Assembly: GCF_900086985.1 (NCBI RefSeq)
Contig: NZ_LT593974.1
Location: 2,170,001-2,234,000, forward strand
Source of the DNA: Halomonas sp. HL-93
Lineage (GTDB): Bacteria > Pseudomonadota > Gammaproteobacteria > Pseudomonadales > Halomonadaceae
Reading direction: 5' to 3'
DNA length: 64,000 nt
Under the pieces are notes generated by a model. That model worked only from the letters and a program-made list of their open reading frames with translations. It had not been told where the DNA came from and ran no database searches. Positions 1 to 9,330 of this stretch are shown in pieces. Made by a program: the position numbers and the translations under genes. Position 1 is the stretch's first letter, and each line of letters starts with the position of its first letter.

Positions 1-132
1 CGTTACCTCGGCGCCAGCGTCTTTGAACACATAGTAAGGGGCGGCGAGTTCTTCCAGCCAAAACCCGGTCTTGTCGCCGGTATCACCTAGCTGATCATGA
101 GACGTCAGGACCACCAAAATACGTTTGCTCAT
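1..132 (-). CDS. DJ-1/PfpI (HchA-like) family protein, N-terminal part
   Basis: Only the first 44 codons lie in the window; the gene continues past the left edge. The ATG at 132-130 is preceded by an AGGAG-type ribosome site about 8 bases upstream. The visible start reads MSKRILVVLTSHDQLG and continues through GFWLEE to APYYVFKDAGAEVT. This is the usual beginning of type-1 glutamine-amidotransferase-like DJ-1/PfpI proteins: a first beta strand, then the 'tGfwleE.a.Py' segment with the conserved acidic residue. The nucleophilic Cys would lie outside the window, so glyoxalase, chaperone or other activity cannot be judged. Confidence 0.75.
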   Translation of the reverse strand, partial: MSKRILVVLTSHDQLGDTGDKTGFWLEELAAPYYVFKDAGAEVT

Positions 133-242
133 CTAACTTCTCCTAGCGTGATGCGTTCAAAACTACGCTTAACACTCTTCTAGGTGGGGGCATATCCGCT
201 GAGTTGCAAGCCGATTCCAGTTGTCCTTCTCGCCCTGGAGGG

Positions 243-1592
243 TTAAAGCGTCATCGCCGCCAGCCAGCCGAAGCCGATCAGCGGTAGGTTGTAGTGCAGG
301 AAGGTCGGCACCACGCTGTCCCACATATGATCGTGCTGTCCATCCACATTCAGCCCTGCGGTTGGGCCAAGCGTCGAGTCGGATGCCGGCGAGCCCGCAT
401 CTCCCAAGGCCGCCGCGGTACCGACCAGCACCACGGTCGCCATGGGGGAGAAGTCGAACTGAACGGCGAGCGGCACAAAGATGGCGGCAATGATGGGAAT
501 CGTCGAAAACGACGAGCCGATGCCCAGGGTGATGAACAAGCCAACCAGCAACATGACCAGGGCGGCCAGGCCGCGATTATCACCGAACAGGTCAACAGCG
601 CTGGAGACGAGTGTGTCGATATCGCCGGTGGTTTTCATGACCTCCGCAAAGCCTGCCGCCGAAATCATGATAAAACCAATAAGCGCCATCATGCGCATCC
701 CGCTGGTGAACAAGTCATCGGCCTCGCGCCATTTAAAGATACCGCCCAGCGACAGCAGGCCGATACCCACCAGACCGCCCAGTATCATCGAGCCGCTATA
801 CAGCTGAAGCCCGAGGGCGGCGACAATGGCAACCCCCGACATGACCAGCCCAAGCATATGGGGCTTGGCGGGCGTGGCTGAATGCCCTGCCGACGTGTTC
901 GCTAACGGCTTGGCCGCATAATCACGACGGCCGCGATAGCTGAAGCTTAGCGCCACGATCAACCCCATCAGCATCCCGCCGACGGGTATCGCCATGGCCA
1001 TGGGAAGCATGTCGCGGGTAATCTCCAGTCCCAGCGGCTCCCCCGCACTGTTAAGATTGGCCAATAGAATATCGTTGAGAAAGATCGCCCCAAAGCCAAC
1101 GGGAAGCAGCATGTAAGGAGCCGTCAAGCCGAACGTCAGCGCACAGGCCACCGCCCGACGGTCTAGCTGTAAGCGGTTCATGACGACCAGCAGAGGTGGA
1201 ATCAACACCGGGATAAACGCGATATGCACGGGGATCGCGTTCTGGGACAGAATCGCGACCAGCACGACCGCGGCCAACAACACCCACTTCACGCTATTTT
1301 GGTTGGCCGCATGGGTTTCTTTCCCAAGCATTCTGATCAATACGTTGGCCAGCATGTCAGGAAGCCCAGAGCGGGAGATCGCCACGGCGAACGCCCCCAG
1401 CGTCGCGTATGCAAGCGCCACCTGGGCGCCACCGCCTACCCCATCGTTGAAGGCCTCAAGCGTCTGATCCATTGAAAGCCCGCCCACAAGCCCCCCAACT
1501 AACGCGCCCACGATAAGGGCGAACACAACCGACACCCGCGCTAGCGAGAGCGCGACCATGACAAGTACGGCAATAATTACGGCGTTCATCAA
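243..1592 (-). CDS. Na+/H+ antiporter-family permease (YuiF-like)
   Basis: 449-residue, very hydrophobic protein with about 11-12 predicted membrane segments. The family-typical N-terminus (small residues, [12 protein letters not shown], then FNDGVGGG) and the internal [12 protein letters not shown] segment match the NhaC/YuiF type of the ion-transporter superfamily. The C-terminal part carries the repeated [20 protein letters not shown] and [19 protein letters not shown] signatures found in this family. Members are annotated as Na+/H+ antiporters, and some relatives carry amino acids such as histidine, so the substrate is open. It is divergent from the GntP permease at 1807 with a 214-bp promoter region between them. 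Confidence 0.8.
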   Translation of the reverse strand: MMNAVIIAVLVMVALSLARVSVVFALIVGALVGGLVGGLSMDQTLEAFNDGVGGGAQVALAYATLGAFAVAISRSGLPDMLANVLIRMLGKETHAANQNSVKWVLLAAVVLVAILSQNAIPVHIAFIPVLIPPLLVVMNRLQLDRRAVACALTFGLTAPYMLLPVGFGAIFLNDILLANLNSAGEPLGLEITRDMLPMAMAIPVGGMLMGLIVALSFSYRGRRDYAAKPLANTSAGHSATPAKPHMLGLVMSGVAIVAALGLQLYSGSMILGGLVGIGLLSLGGIFKWREADDLFTSGMRMMALIGFIMISAAGFAEVMKTTGDIDTLVSSAVDLFGDNRGLAALVMLLVGLFITLGIGSSFSTIPIIAAIFVPLAVQFDFSPMATVVLVGTAAALGDAGSPASDSTLGPTAGLNVDGQHDHMWDSVVPTFLHYNLPLIGFGWLAAMTL

Positions 1593-1806
1593 TCTTCCTA
1601 AAGCAAAGCAATGAAGTGGTCAGCGAGAAAACGCGGGATTTTATCAGAGAAAACACCTACATGAGGCGTCTTTTGCCTGATATAACACTTATTTACGCCA
1701 CTACCACTTTAGTCACACCCCTATTGCTGCCATGCAACATAATGCCTAGTATCCGCGGTTCGCTTACTTCGCGTTTATCTAAATTAAACTTTACCCAGGA
1801 GCCCGC
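1593..1806. promoter_or_regulatory. divergent promoter region between two permease genes
   Basis: A 214-bp AT-richer stretch separates the two divergent permease starts (1592 leftward, 1807 rightward). It contains no believable gene. A CAGGAG ribosome site sits just upstream of the ATG at 1807. I could not assign a specific operator. Confidence 0.4.
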
Positions 1807-3210
1807 ATGAGCACACTTGCTATCGTTATTTCGTTAATGCTGCTCATCTTCTTTGCTTACCGTGGGATTAGCGTCTTACTGCTAGCCCCTCTGATGGCCG
1901 CACTCGCCGTCACGCTCTCTGGTGACGTTGCCTTCTTACTGCCTATTTACACCGACACCTTTATGGGAGCGCTGGGTGATTATGTTATTCAGTTTTTCCC
2001 GCTGTTTTTGTTGGGCGCTCTGTTTGGCCAGCTTATGGCAGACTCCGGCGCGGCCCAGGCAATCGCCAACGGCATTGTCAATAAACTGGGCACCCAGCAT
2101 GTGGTGTTAACGGTGGTGATCGCCTGCGCAATTCTTACCTACGGAGGGGTGTCGCTGTTCGTGGTGGCATTCGCCATTTACCCGATCAGCCGTGAACTGT
2201 TTCGTCGCGCCAACGCGCCTAAGCGGTTGATTCCAGGCGCTATTGCGCTGGGCTCTTTCACCTTCACGATGACCGCCCTTCCCGGCACACCGGCAATTCA
2301 AAATGCCATTCCCATTCCCTACTTTGAGACCAATAGCTTCGCGGCACCCGGCCTTGGGATTATCGCCGGGCTTATCATGCTTGGGTTAGGCACTATCTAT
2401 CTGCAGTCACGGGTGAAGCAGGCGGCCGCCAAAGGCGAAGGTTATGGCCAGCATACGGAACGCGAAGCCGAACAGACTGACACCGAAAATACTGACGCCT
2501 CTGCCACCTCGATGCACATGGCCATCGCACTGATTCCCTTGATTATGGTGATTGGCCTGAATGCCCTTCTCACTTACGGCATCTTCCCGTCACTTGACTT
2601 GAGCTTCATCAGCGATGAATTTGAAGACGTGTCGCCAAGTGGCCAAACCGGCCTGTGGTCGATATTAATTGCCCTGCTGAGCGCATCGGCCTGGCTCATC
2701 ATCAGCCAGTGGAAACGCTGGGCCAACCTGAAAGGCACGGTGAACAACGGCTGCTTCGGCTCACTGCTACCGATTTTCAACACCGCCTCCGAGGTCGGGT
2801 ACGGTGCGGTAATTGCCAGCCTTGCCGGCTTTGCATTGATTCGCGATGCGGTGCTTAACGTGTCACCAGGCAATCCGCTTATTTCCGAGGCCATGGCGAT
2901 GAGCGTACTGGCGGGCATTACGGGGTCGTCTTCCGGTGGCTTATCCATTGCGCTGGAAACACTGGGCAGCGAATACCTAACGATGGCCCAGGAAGCCGGC
3001 ATCGACCCCGAACTGATGCACCGCGTGGCCACGATTTCTGCCGGCGGCATGGATACCCTGCCGCATTCCGGGGCCGTCATAACGCTACTGACCATATGCG
3101 GGCTAACCCATCGGCAGTCCTACGGTCACGTGGCCATGGTCACCATCGTGTTGCCGATTGCCGCCCTGATAAGCGTCATTACCCTCGGCACCCTGTTCGG
3201 CAGCTTCTAA
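1807..3210 (+). CDS. GntP-family permease
   Basis: 467-residue integral membrane protein with about 12 membrane segments. It shows the GntP/citrate-type layout: the LFGQLMADSGAAQAIA motif in the first half, then YGGVSLFVVAFAIYPI, the ALPGTPAIQNAIPI loop, and a C-terminal TGSSSGGLSIALETLG and GGMDTLPHSGAVITLL. GntP-family proteins are proton or cation symporters for gluconate, other sugar acids, hydroxybutyrate or dicarboxylates. No catabolic partner gene adjoins it, so the substrate cannot be named. CAGGAG lies about 6 bases before the ATG. Confidence 0.85.
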   Translation: MSTLAIVISLMLLIFFAYRGISVLLLAPLMAALAVTLSGDVAFLLPIYTDTFMGALGDYVIQFFPLFLLGALFGQLMADSGAAQAIANGIVNKLGTQHVVLTVVIACAILTYGGVSLFVVAFAIYPISRELFRRANAPKRLIPGAIALGSFTFTMTALPGTPAIQNAIPIPYFETNSFAAPGLGIIAGLIMLGLGTIYLQSRVKQAAAKGEGYGQHTEREAEQTDTENTDASATSMHMAIALIPLIMVIGLNALLTYGIFPSLDLSFISDEFEDVSPSGQTGLWSILIALLSASAWLIISQWKRWANLKGTVNNGCFGSLLPIFNTASEVGYGAVIASLAGFALIRDAVLNVSPGNPLISEAMAMSVLAGITGSSSGGLSIALETLGSEYLTMAQEAGIDPELMHRVATISAGGMDTLPHSGAVITLLTICGLTHRQSYGHVAMVTIVLPIAALISVITLGTLFGSF

Positions 3211-3242
3211 AAGCGGGGCTAGGCACTACCTTTTCTTATGTT

Positions 3243-3289
3243 GAGTACGGTTTACATTGAGCAGAATCATGTTTTTGTAGGCCGTACTC
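3243..3289. promoter_or_regulatory. 14-bp-arm inverted repeat upstream of umpA
   Basis: Two arms, 3243-3256 and 3276-3289, are inverted copies of GAGTACGGyyTACA (12 of 14 bases pair exactly) with a 19-bp spacer. It lies 33 bp after the GntP gene stop and 50 bp before the umpA ATG. There is no following U-tract, so it resembles an operator or a leader-RNA stem more than an intrinsic terminator. Its function is inferred from position only. Confidence 0.5.
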
Positions 3290-3338
3290 CTCTACACTCA
3301 TTCACTAGCTTCCCTCGTCCCTCCTTTGAAACACGGAA

Positions 3339-4112
3339 ATGCTGATGTATTTTGTGGCATCGCTTGCCCGCCAACTTAAAGATAGCTTGCGCGATTTAGC
3401 CCCCGTCGTGCTGGTCATGGCTTTTTTTCAGTTAGTCGTTATTCGTCAGCCCCTTCCAGACACCTTGGCATTAGCCGACTTAGCGTTAGGTCTGCTGTTT
3501 GTCGTGGTCGGCCTGACATTGTTTATTAAAGGGCTTGAACTAGGGCTTTTTCCAATTGGCGAGAACTTGGCCCATGCGTTTGTTAAAAAAGGATCGGTCG
3601 CATGGCTGCTGCTTTTCGCCTTTGCCCTGGGGTTTGGCTCCACGGTGGCAGAGCCGGCCTTGATCGCCATTGCCGCTCGCGCAGCAGAGGTCGTAGCGCA
3701 AGGTGGGCTGATTATCGACACGCGCAGTGCTCAAAGCACTTTTGCCTTTACCCTTCGTATGGTGGTGGCTGCTTCAGTTGGGCTGGCGGTGGTCGTCGGC
3801 GTGCTGCGGATTTTTAAGGGCTGGCCACTTCACTTAATGATTATTACGGGCTACCTGGTCGTGCTTCTTCTCACTCTATTAGCGCCCGCCGAAATGATCG
3901 GTATAGCGTATGATTCGGGGGGCGTTACAACCTCTACCATTACAGTACCGTTAGTGACAGCCCTGGGCGTTGGACTCGCCTCTTCTATTAAAGGTCGCAG
4001 CCCTATGCTGGATGGCTTTGGGCTTATTGCGCTCGCCTCGGTAATGCCGATCATTTTTGTATTGTTATTCGGTATTGTTGGCCTTCATATACTCCCAGGA
4101 GTTACCCCATGA
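3339..4112 (+). CDS. umpA: DUF1538 membrane protein, antiporter subunit A
   Basis: 257 residues with about seven membrane segments. It is a member of the DUF1538 family; a pair of such proteins from Halomonas zhaodongensis was described as a two-subunit Na+(Li+,K+)/H+ antiporter, UmpAB. The family signature [14 protein letters not shown] occurs near residue 190, followed by [16 protein letters not shown]. The same motif occurs in the next gene, so the two look like diverged halves of one duplicated unit. The stop overlaps the next ATG by four bases (ATGA), implying translational coupling. The expected role is cation/proton exchange for salt and alkali tolerance, inferred from the family. Confidence 0.85.
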   Translation: MLMYFVASLARQLKDSLRDLAPVVLVMAFFQLVVIRQPLPDTLALADLALGLLFVVVGLTLFIKGLELGLFPIGENLAHAFVKKGSVAWLLLFAFALGFGSTVAEPALIAIAARAAEVVAQGGLIIDTRSAQSTFAFTLRMVVAASVGLAVVVGVLRIFKGWPLHLMIITGYLVVLLLTLLAPAEMIGIAYDSGGVTTSTITVPLVTALGVGLASSIKGRSPMLDGFGLIALASVMPIIFVLLFGIVGLHILPGVTP

Positions 4113-4915
4113 CATTTATAGCGACCTTATGGGGAACGCTACTGGATATTCTGCCCATTGCCGCCATTATTTTTGGTTTTCAGTACGTCGTTATTCGCAA
4201 ACCCGTAAAGCGCCTGGCCCAAGTACTCACCGGATTTGTGATGGTGTGGGTGGGATTGTCTTTTTTCCTGTTGGGTTTAGAGCAGGCGTTGTTTCCACTG
4301 GGCGAACTGATGGCGACCCAGCTCACCAACCACGATTTTTTACCTACTTTAGCGCAAGACGATCAGCGCCATTGGAGCGATTATTACTGGGTGTATATTT
4401 TCGCTTTCACTATCGGCGCAAGTACGACCATCGCGGAGCCCTCGCTTATCGCGGTATCCTTGAAAGCCGGTCAGATCTCGGGCGGAACGATTAACCCATT
4501 TATGCTGCGAATTGCCGTCGCAATAGGCATGGCTTTTGGCATCACTTTGGGCGCATGGCGTATCGTCATGGGCTGGCCACTTCAGTGGTTCGTCTGCACC
4601 GCTTATCTGCTGGTGATAGTGCAAACGCTTCGCTCACCCCGCTCGATCATCCCCCTCGCCTATGACTCTGGTGGGGTGACAACCTCAACTATTACTGTTC
4701 CTATTATTGCTGCTTTAGGGTTAGGGCTTGCCTCCACCATTCCGGGCCGAAGCCCCGTAATGGACGGTTTTGGCATGATTGCCCTGGCCTGCTTGTTTCC
4801 AATTATCACCGTCATGGGCTACGCCCAGCTTGCTGAATGGCAAGCCAAGCGTAAGCTCAAAACTGCCACTTCTGCACCTAGCAAGGCTCAGCCTGCCTCA
4901 AAAGGAGGTCCGTAA
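4109..4915 (+). CDS. umpB: DUF1538 membrane protein, antiporter subunit B
   Basis: 268 residues with about seven membrane segments and a short basic cytoplasmic tail ([17 protein letters not shown]). It repeats the partner's DUF1538 signatures: [16 protein letters not shown] in the first half and [14 protein letters not shown] with [16 protein letters not shown] in the second. The ATG overlaps the umpA stop, and its own stop overlaps the start of the PII-like gene by one base (TAATG). The three genes therefore form one tightly coupled operon. It probably forms the obligate heteromeric antiporter with UmpA. Confidence 0.85.
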   Translation: MTFIATLWGTLLDILPIAAIIFGFQYVVIRKPVKRLAQVLTGFVMVWVGLSFFLLGLEQALFPLGELMATQLTNHDFLPTLAQDDQRHWSDYYWVYIFAFTIGASTTIAEPSLIAVSLKAGQISGGTINPFMLRIAVAIGMAFGITLGAWRIVMGWPLQWFVCTAYLLVIVQTLRSPRSIIPLAYDSGGVTTSTITVPIIAALGLGLASTIPGRSPVMDGFGMIALACLFPIITVMGYAQLAEWQAKRKLKTATSAPSKAQPASKGGP

Positions 4916-5268
4916 TGCGCTTTAAACTTATTGTCGCAATGGTCGAGGATGACCTAACCAACACTCTGCTTGACGCCGCTCGGCAAGCAGGTGCCACCGG
5001 CTCTACCGTGATTAATAACGCACGCGGCGAAGGGTTAAATAAAGCGCTGGGTATCTTTGGCATGGAGATCACCGCACAAAGGGATATGTTGCTATTCCTT
5101 GCCGAAGCGCACCGGAGCCAACATATCCTGGAAGCCATCGCCCGGGTTGGCGAATTTGATGAAACGCCGGGAACCGGCATCGCATTTCAACTGGATGTAG
5201 AAGAGGCAGTCGGGGTGAAGCATCAAATAGAAGCCCTTTCCGATACCAAGGGCCAAAAAAACCAATAA
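4915..5268 (+). CDS. PII-like nucleotide-binding regulator coupled to umpAB
   Basis: 117 residues with the ferredoxin-like PII fold pattern: first strand FKLIVAMVEDD, helix and INNARGEG at the T-loop base, a late GTGIAFQLDVEEAVG strand-turn segment, and a charged C-terminus. It has neither the uridylylated tyrosine nor the usual long GlnB/GlnK T-loop, so it belongs with PII-like transport regulators rather than nitrogen PII. It is translationally coupled to umpB (TAATG) with an AAAGGAGGTCC ribosome site inside the umpB end. By analogy with other PII-like proteins encoded beside transporters, it may gate UmpAB in response to a nucleotide; that is inference. Confidence 0.8.
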   Translation: MRFKLIVAMVEDDLTNTLLDAARQAGATGSTVINNARGEGLNKALGIFGMEITAQRDMLLFLAEAHRSQHILEAIARVGEFDETPGTGIAFQLDVEEAVGVKHQIEALSDTKGQKNQ

Positions 5269-5285
5269 CCCGCGTTAACATAGCC

Positions 5286-6209
5286 TTAGTTCATTCGCCA
5301 ACGTCGCCATTGGCGGGCCAACACCCCGTGCCTTGGAGAAAACAGCAACGCGAGAAAGAACCAACCAGTGGCCACCAGCACGATCGTGCCACCAGACGCC
5401 ACATCCAAGGCAGCCGAAAGCCACAGGCCGATCACCGCTGAACTCACGCCCACGGCAACCGAAATCAGCATCATAGTACGAAACCGATCGGTGAGCAGGT
5501 GGGCGGTGGCCCCGGGCGTTATCAGCATCGCCACCACCAGGATGATGCCCACGGTTTCAAGGCTTGCCACGATGGTCAGCGTTAACAACAAAATCAGCCC
5601 GTAGTGAATCACGCTGGTATTGAAGCCCAGCGCCTGCGCCTGCTGCGGGTCAAATGCGTAGAGCAACAGCGGCCGAAAGCAAAGCCATACCACCCCCAGA
5701 GCAATCACGCTCGCCACCAGGGTTAGCAACAAAGCCGACTCACGCACGCCAAGCACGTTACCGAAAAGGATGTGCATCAAGTGGGTACTAGAAGCAATTT
5801 TGCTGATGATCACAATCCCCAACGCAAAAGCGCCGGTAAACATCAGCCCCATCGCGGCATCCGACTTAATGCGTGTATGGCGCTCAATAGCCCCGATGCC
5901 TATTGAGGTCAGCGCGCCGGTAATAAACGCACCGATAAAAAACGGCCAGCCGAGCAGGTAGGCAATCGCCACGCCGGGCAGCACCGCATGAGAGATGGCA
6001 TCCCCCAGCAGCGACCAGCGCTTGAGCACCACGTAGCACGACAGCAGTCCGCAAATCGCCCCCACCATGACCGAAGTCAGCAGCGCGCGCTGCATAAAGC
6101 GGTACTGAAAGGCGTCCGACAAGGTATCAGGCAGTAGATTGACCACCACCATGAGGGCACTCATAAGACCGTTTACCAGCGCGGAGCTTAAGGTATCTAG
6201 CACTTCCAT
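5286..6209 (-). CDS. Mn/Fe-type metal ABC importer, permease
   Basis: 307 residues, ABC-3 family (ZnuB/MntB type), with about 8-9 membrane segments. Family landmarks are LKRWSLLGDAISHAVLPGVA, the LMFTGAFALGI segment and a late VGIILVVAMLITPGATAHLL. It is the last gene of a three-gene operon (binding protein, ATPase, permease), 17 bp after the ATPase stop. It converges on the PII-like gene. Mn specificity is inferred from the binding protein and the divergent mntR. Confidence 0.88.
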   Translation of the reverse strand: MEVLDTLSSALVNGLMSALMVVVNLLPDTLSDAFQYRFMQRALLTSVMVGAICGLLSCYVVLKRWSLLGDAISHAVLPGVAIAYLLGWPFFIGAFITGALTSIGIGAIERHTRIKSDAAMGLMFTGAFALGIVIISKIASSTHLMHILFGNVLGVRESALLLTLVASVIALGVVWLCFRPLLLYAFDPQQAQALGFNTSVIHYGLILLLTLTIVASLETVGIILVVAMLITPGATAHLLTDRFRTMMLISVAVGVSSAVIGLWLSAALDVASGGTIVLVATGWFFLALLFSPRHGVLARQWRRWRMN

Positions 6210-6226
6210 GGTCCAGCGCCTCCTGG

Positions 6227-7051
6227 TTAACCTATCGCGGTGGTAAGTGAGCTGGATATTAATCCATTATCGTCAGCCGAGGCGTCAATAGCGCTGACGG
6301 CTAGCGCCGCCAGCTTGGTATCGCTAAGCATGTCGTCGGGGCGACCCACGCCACGAATCACTCGATTAATCAGCACGACATGATCAGCATAACGGCGCGC
6401 GCTTGGCATATCGTGCGTCACCATAATAATGGTGCTACCTGCCTGCCGTTCGCGGCATAGAACATCTAAAATGAGCTTTTCACTGGGCGGGTCAACGCCG
6501 GCAAGCGGTTCGTCAAGTAGCAAAATGTTGGCCTGCTGAGCGAGGGCTCGCGCTAGCAGTACACGTTTTTTCTGCCCGCCGGAAAGCGCGCCAATTGGCC
6601 GGTCCGAAAACGCCAGCATGTCAACAGCGGTCAATGCATTGCGCACAGCCTCACTGTGACGTGGGTGATACCAGCGCGCGGGCAGACAACGCCGCCACCA
6701 AGCATCCTGGCGCATATGGCCGAAGCGGCCGCCCATTACTGTCTCCCACACTGACACGGGAAAGTCCCATTCGATGGCCTCTCGCTGGGCCATATAGGCA
6801 ATCTGACCTGCTCGGCGGTGCTCGGCAATAGGCTGACCGAAGGCATGAACCCGGCCACGCAAAGGTTTCATACTGCCTGTCAGTACATGGAAAAGCGTCG
6901 ATTTACCCGCTCCATTAGGACCCACAATGGTGGTCCACTGACCGGCCGGAAACACCAGGTCGATATTTTCCAGCACCGGCTTGCGCTGATAAGCCGCATA
7001 CAGACCTTCAATCTCAATGGCGGCGGTGGATGTGTCAGGGTTTAGGGACAT
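6227..7051 (-). CDS. Mn/Fe-type metal ABC importer, ATPase
   Basis: 274-residue ABC ATPase of the ZnuC/MntB family. Walker A GPNGAGKS lies near residue 43, the Q-loop is MAQREAIEWDFPV (typical of metal-chelate importers), the signature is LSGGQKKR, Walker B LLLDEPLAG and the H-loop VTHD. The insertion of aromatic and basic residues after the Q-loop (MRQDAWWRRC) is usual in this family. It lies 6 bp downstream of the binding protein and 17 bp upstream of the permease, so the three are co-transcribed. Confidence 0.9.
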   Translation of the reverse strand: MSLNPDTSTAAIEIEGLYAAYQRKPVLENIDLVFPAGQWTTIVGPNGAGKSTLFHVLTGSMKPLRGRVHAFGQPIAEHRRAGQIAYMAQREAIEWDFPVSVWETVMGGRFGHMRQDAWWRRCLPARWYHPRHSEAVRNALTAVDMLAFSDRPIGALSGGQKKRVLLARALAQQANILLLDEPLAGVDPPSEKLILDVLCRERQAGSTIIMVTHDMPSARRYADHVVLINRVIRGVGRPDDMLSDTKLAALAVSAIDASADDNGLISSSLTTAIG

Positions 7052-7057
7052 GACGGA

Positions 7058-7975
7058 TTACTCGCTTGCCAAATGATCACGCAAAAGCTCAGCGTTGTGG
7101 CGCAGCATGGCGAAATAATCGGGCGCATCGCCATCGGGCTCGCTCAGCGAATCGACATACAGAGGGCCGGCCACAGGCAGGTTCGTATCATTCGCCACGC
7201 TGGTGACATGTCGATCAGAAATGGTGCTTTCCCAGAACAAGGCGGCTGGCTTTCGCTCATTAATCATGTCGATGACCCGCATTAGCTGGCGCGGTGAGCC
7301 TTCCGTTTCAGCGTTGGTGCCCCAGATGCCATCGTGTTCGAAATCGTAAGCATCGGCGAAGTAAAGAAACGCAGCTTCGCTGGAAAGCAGCACACGACGC
7401 TCTTCAGGTATTGAGGAAAGAGTTTCTTGTAGCTCAACATGCAGATCATCGAGTGATGCTTCAGTCTTTTCAGCACGGCGCTGAATGTCGTCTGCCTGGT
7501 CAGGTAGCGCGTCTTCAAGCTGATCGGCAATCGCCTTCACGTAGGCTACCGCCGCGCGCGGGTCCATCCACAGATGGGGATCGACATCGCCTTCCATATC
7601 ACCGGTGACGATGGTCTGAGTCGGGTAGCCCGACGCCTCGGCCACCGCCACGACAGGGGTATCGTCATCCACCGTGGCATTGACTTGCGACATCCATTGC
7701 TCTAGCTGATAGCCGTTGTAAAACACCACATCAGCGTCTTCCAGGGCGGCAAAGTTGTCAGGCGTTAACTCCCACTCGTGTACCTCGGCATTAATCGGGG
7801 TCAGCACAGATACCTCGGCACTATCCCCCGCCACTTGCTCAACCAGGTCACCCAATACCGAAAAGGTGACAGCCACCTTGAGAGGCGACGCGTCTTGATC
7901 CGCCTGAGCACTGGCCACGGTTGCGGTAAATACCAGGGGTATGCAGAACGTCAGCCTCTTATCTCGTTGGCGCAT
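7058..7975 (-). CDS. Mn-type metal ABC importer, periplasmic binding protein
   Basis: 305 residues from the ATG at 7975, chosen over the upstream in-frame start at 8011 because GGAG lies 8 bases before it and the protein then begins with a signal peptide (basic MRQRDKR, hydrophobic core, cut near ASAQ-AD). It is a cluster A-I (TroA/ZnuA/PsaA) protein. Putative metal ligands in order are H66 (EVHEWEL), H134 (DPHLWMD), E200 (LSSEAAF) and D275 (YVDSLS). The His-His-Glu-Asp set is that of Mn/Fe-binding PsaA/MntC proteins, not the triple-His zinc set. There is also no His-rich zinc loop. Together with the divergent mntR this supports manganese uptake. Confidence 0.9.
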   Translation of the reverse strand: MRQRDKRLTFCIPLVFTATVASAQADQDASPLKVAVTFSVLGDLVEQVAGDSAEVSVLTPINAEVHEWELTPDNFAALEDADVVFYNGYQLEQWMSQVNATVDDDTPVVAVAEASGYPTQTIVTGDMEGDVDPHLWMDPRAAVAYVKAIADQLEDALPDQADDIQRRAEKTEASLDDLHVELQETLSSIPEERRVLLSSEAAFLYFADAYDFEHDGIWGTNAETEGSPRQLMRVIDMINERKPAALFWESTISDRHVTSVANDTNLPVAGPLYVDSLSEPDGDAPDYFAMLRHNAELLRDHLASE

Positions 7976-8047
7976 AATGACTCTCCACTGTGATAGGATC
8001 GTGTTAAACACAACTTTAGCTCACTTAAAAAGCATCATGCAAATAGT

Positions 8048-8061
8048 TTAGCCTTGGCTAA
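8048..8061. promoter_or_regulatory. candidate MntR box
   Basis: A perfect inverted repeat TTAGCCTTGGCTAA lies in the 161-bp region between the importer operon and the divergent mntR. Its core, TAGC-N4-GCTA, is the same as in the well-known E. coli MntR operator. It would let MntR repress the importer, and perhaps itself, when manganese is replete. The match is seen; the binding is inferred. Confidence 0.65.
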
Positions 8062-8136
8062 CAATTATTCCAAAAAATACGCTACCATGCTAATCAACGT
8101 TTTTACTCACTCTGATAGCCAACCTATATAGCCAAT

Positions 8137-8613
8137 ATGAGCGATCACGAACACCAACCGTTGCCGCCTACTTCACGCCTGAGTGGCGATGCACTGCCGC
8201 CTGTAGAGCAGCATGCGCAGCAGTACGAAACCGTGCGCAACGCCCACGAAACCGAGCTTATCGAAGATTATGTGGAATTGATTGGCGACCTGTTGCGCCA
8301 TCGGGGCGAAGCACGCGCGGCTGACATCGCTAGCCGCATGGCGGTTAGCCAGGCGACCGTGTCAAAAATGATCCGACGCTTAAATGAGCTGGGACTGGTG
8401 ACGAGCCGACCCTATCGGTCACTTTTCTTGACTGTGGAAGGCCAAAAAATGGCCGAAACCTCTCGGGCTCGCCATGACATTGTGCTGCATTTCTTGCGCG
8501 CCCTGGGAGTTCGCGATACCACTGCACGCATTGATGCCGAGGGCATGGAGCATCATGTCAGTGATGAAACGCTCGCTATTATGCAGCGCTTCACTAAGCA
8601 GCAGCAAAAATAA
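8137..8613 (+). CDS. mntR: MntR-type Mn-responsive transcriptional regulator
   Basis: 158 residues, DtxR/MntR family, close in length and pattern to E. coli MntR (155). It has a disordered N-terminus, then HETELIEDYVELIGDLL, a winged HTH (AADIASRMAVSQATVSKMIRRLNELGLV), and a dimerisation/metal-binding part with E-R-H (SRARHDIVLHFLRALGV) and DAEGMEHHVSDETL. There is no SH3-like third domain, as expected of MntR. It is divergent from the manganese importer, with a TAGC-N4-GCTA site between them. It should repress import genes when charged with Mn(II). Confidence 0.9.
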   Translation: MSDHEHQPLPPTSRLSGDALPPVEQHAQQYETVRNAHETELIEDYVELIGDLLRHRGEARAADIASRMAVSQATVSKMIRRLNELGLVTSRPYRSLFLTVEGQKMAETSRARHDIVLHFLRALGVRDTTARIDAEGMEHHVSDETLAIMQRFTKQQQK

Positions 8614-8622
8614 GCTAAGCCG

Positions 8623-9330
8623 CTATTTTTGCTGCACGGGTATCGCGGAAAGCCGGTTAACCTGAGCAATAGAACCGTTCCATATCATTTCCAGATGCGT
8701 GGTCTGAATCACATCCCTTACATACTGTGGTGTCATCAGCGCCCAGCAGATCGCACCCTCATAACGCACCGAGTGATACCGCAGCCCGACACTGGCCGAA
8801 CGGCGCAATTCACCGCCCAACTCCCGAGACGCGTGGTAAGCATCCGGATGATAAATGGCATGGGTTCGCGCTAACGTCAATGCATCACGGCAGCCGCCTT
8901 CATCGAACACACACTTCAACCCTCTAAAAACAAAGCGCTCAAAGTGCAGCGATGGCACCTTCTGCCAATATGCTTGCTGATGGTATTTGACTTCAGCAAT
9001 CGCGGCGGAGAGGGAATCGGCGACATACAGCACGCCAAAGCTGCCATCGCTAAAACGCGAGCCATTGGGGTTCACGTGGGTAAAGGGCGCAGTCGCATAA
9101 GAACAGCCGCGAATGCCGAAAGGTATTTCATCGACGGGCAAAAGCCCCAGGTCGCCTACTTCATTGCGCAGGCGTGGATTGGTTAACGCCTGAAGCGTAT
9201 ATAACGCCTCAAATTCGTCAGCGTCTGCCACATCGTCAAATAGCCCAATCGGCGGAAACTTGCTGTGGATCAAGCGGTAGCTTTCCACCTGGTTTGTGGC
9301 ACATGCTGGCAGATCACTCGGTGCTACCAC
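8623..9330 (-). CDS. RES-domain toxin
   Basis: 235 residues with a RES domain. Members characterised elsewhere (e.g. MbcT, ParT) act on NAD+ or transfer ADP-ribose. Landmarks are Arg in ESYRLIHSKFPP, the FSDGSFGVLYVADSLSAAIAEVKYH block with the conserved acidic residue, and the Ser segment in VGLRYHSVRYEGA. The start is a GTG at 9330, with GAGGTG about 5 bases upstream inside the antitoxin gene. The reading frame overlaps the antitoxin end by seven bases, so the pair is translationally coupled. It converges on mntR. Confidence 0.85.
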   Translation of the reverse strand: MVAPSDLPACATNQVESYRLIHSKFPPIGLFDDVADADEFEALYTLQALTNPRLRNEVGDLGLLPVDEIPFGIRGCSYATAPFTHVNPNGSRFSDGSFGVLYVADSLSAAIAEVKYHQQAYWQKVPSLHFERFVFRGLKCVFDEGGCRDALTLARTHAIYHPDAYHASRELGGELRRSASVGLRYHSVRYEGAICWALMTPQYVRDVIQTTHLEMIWNGSIAQVNRLSAIPVQQK

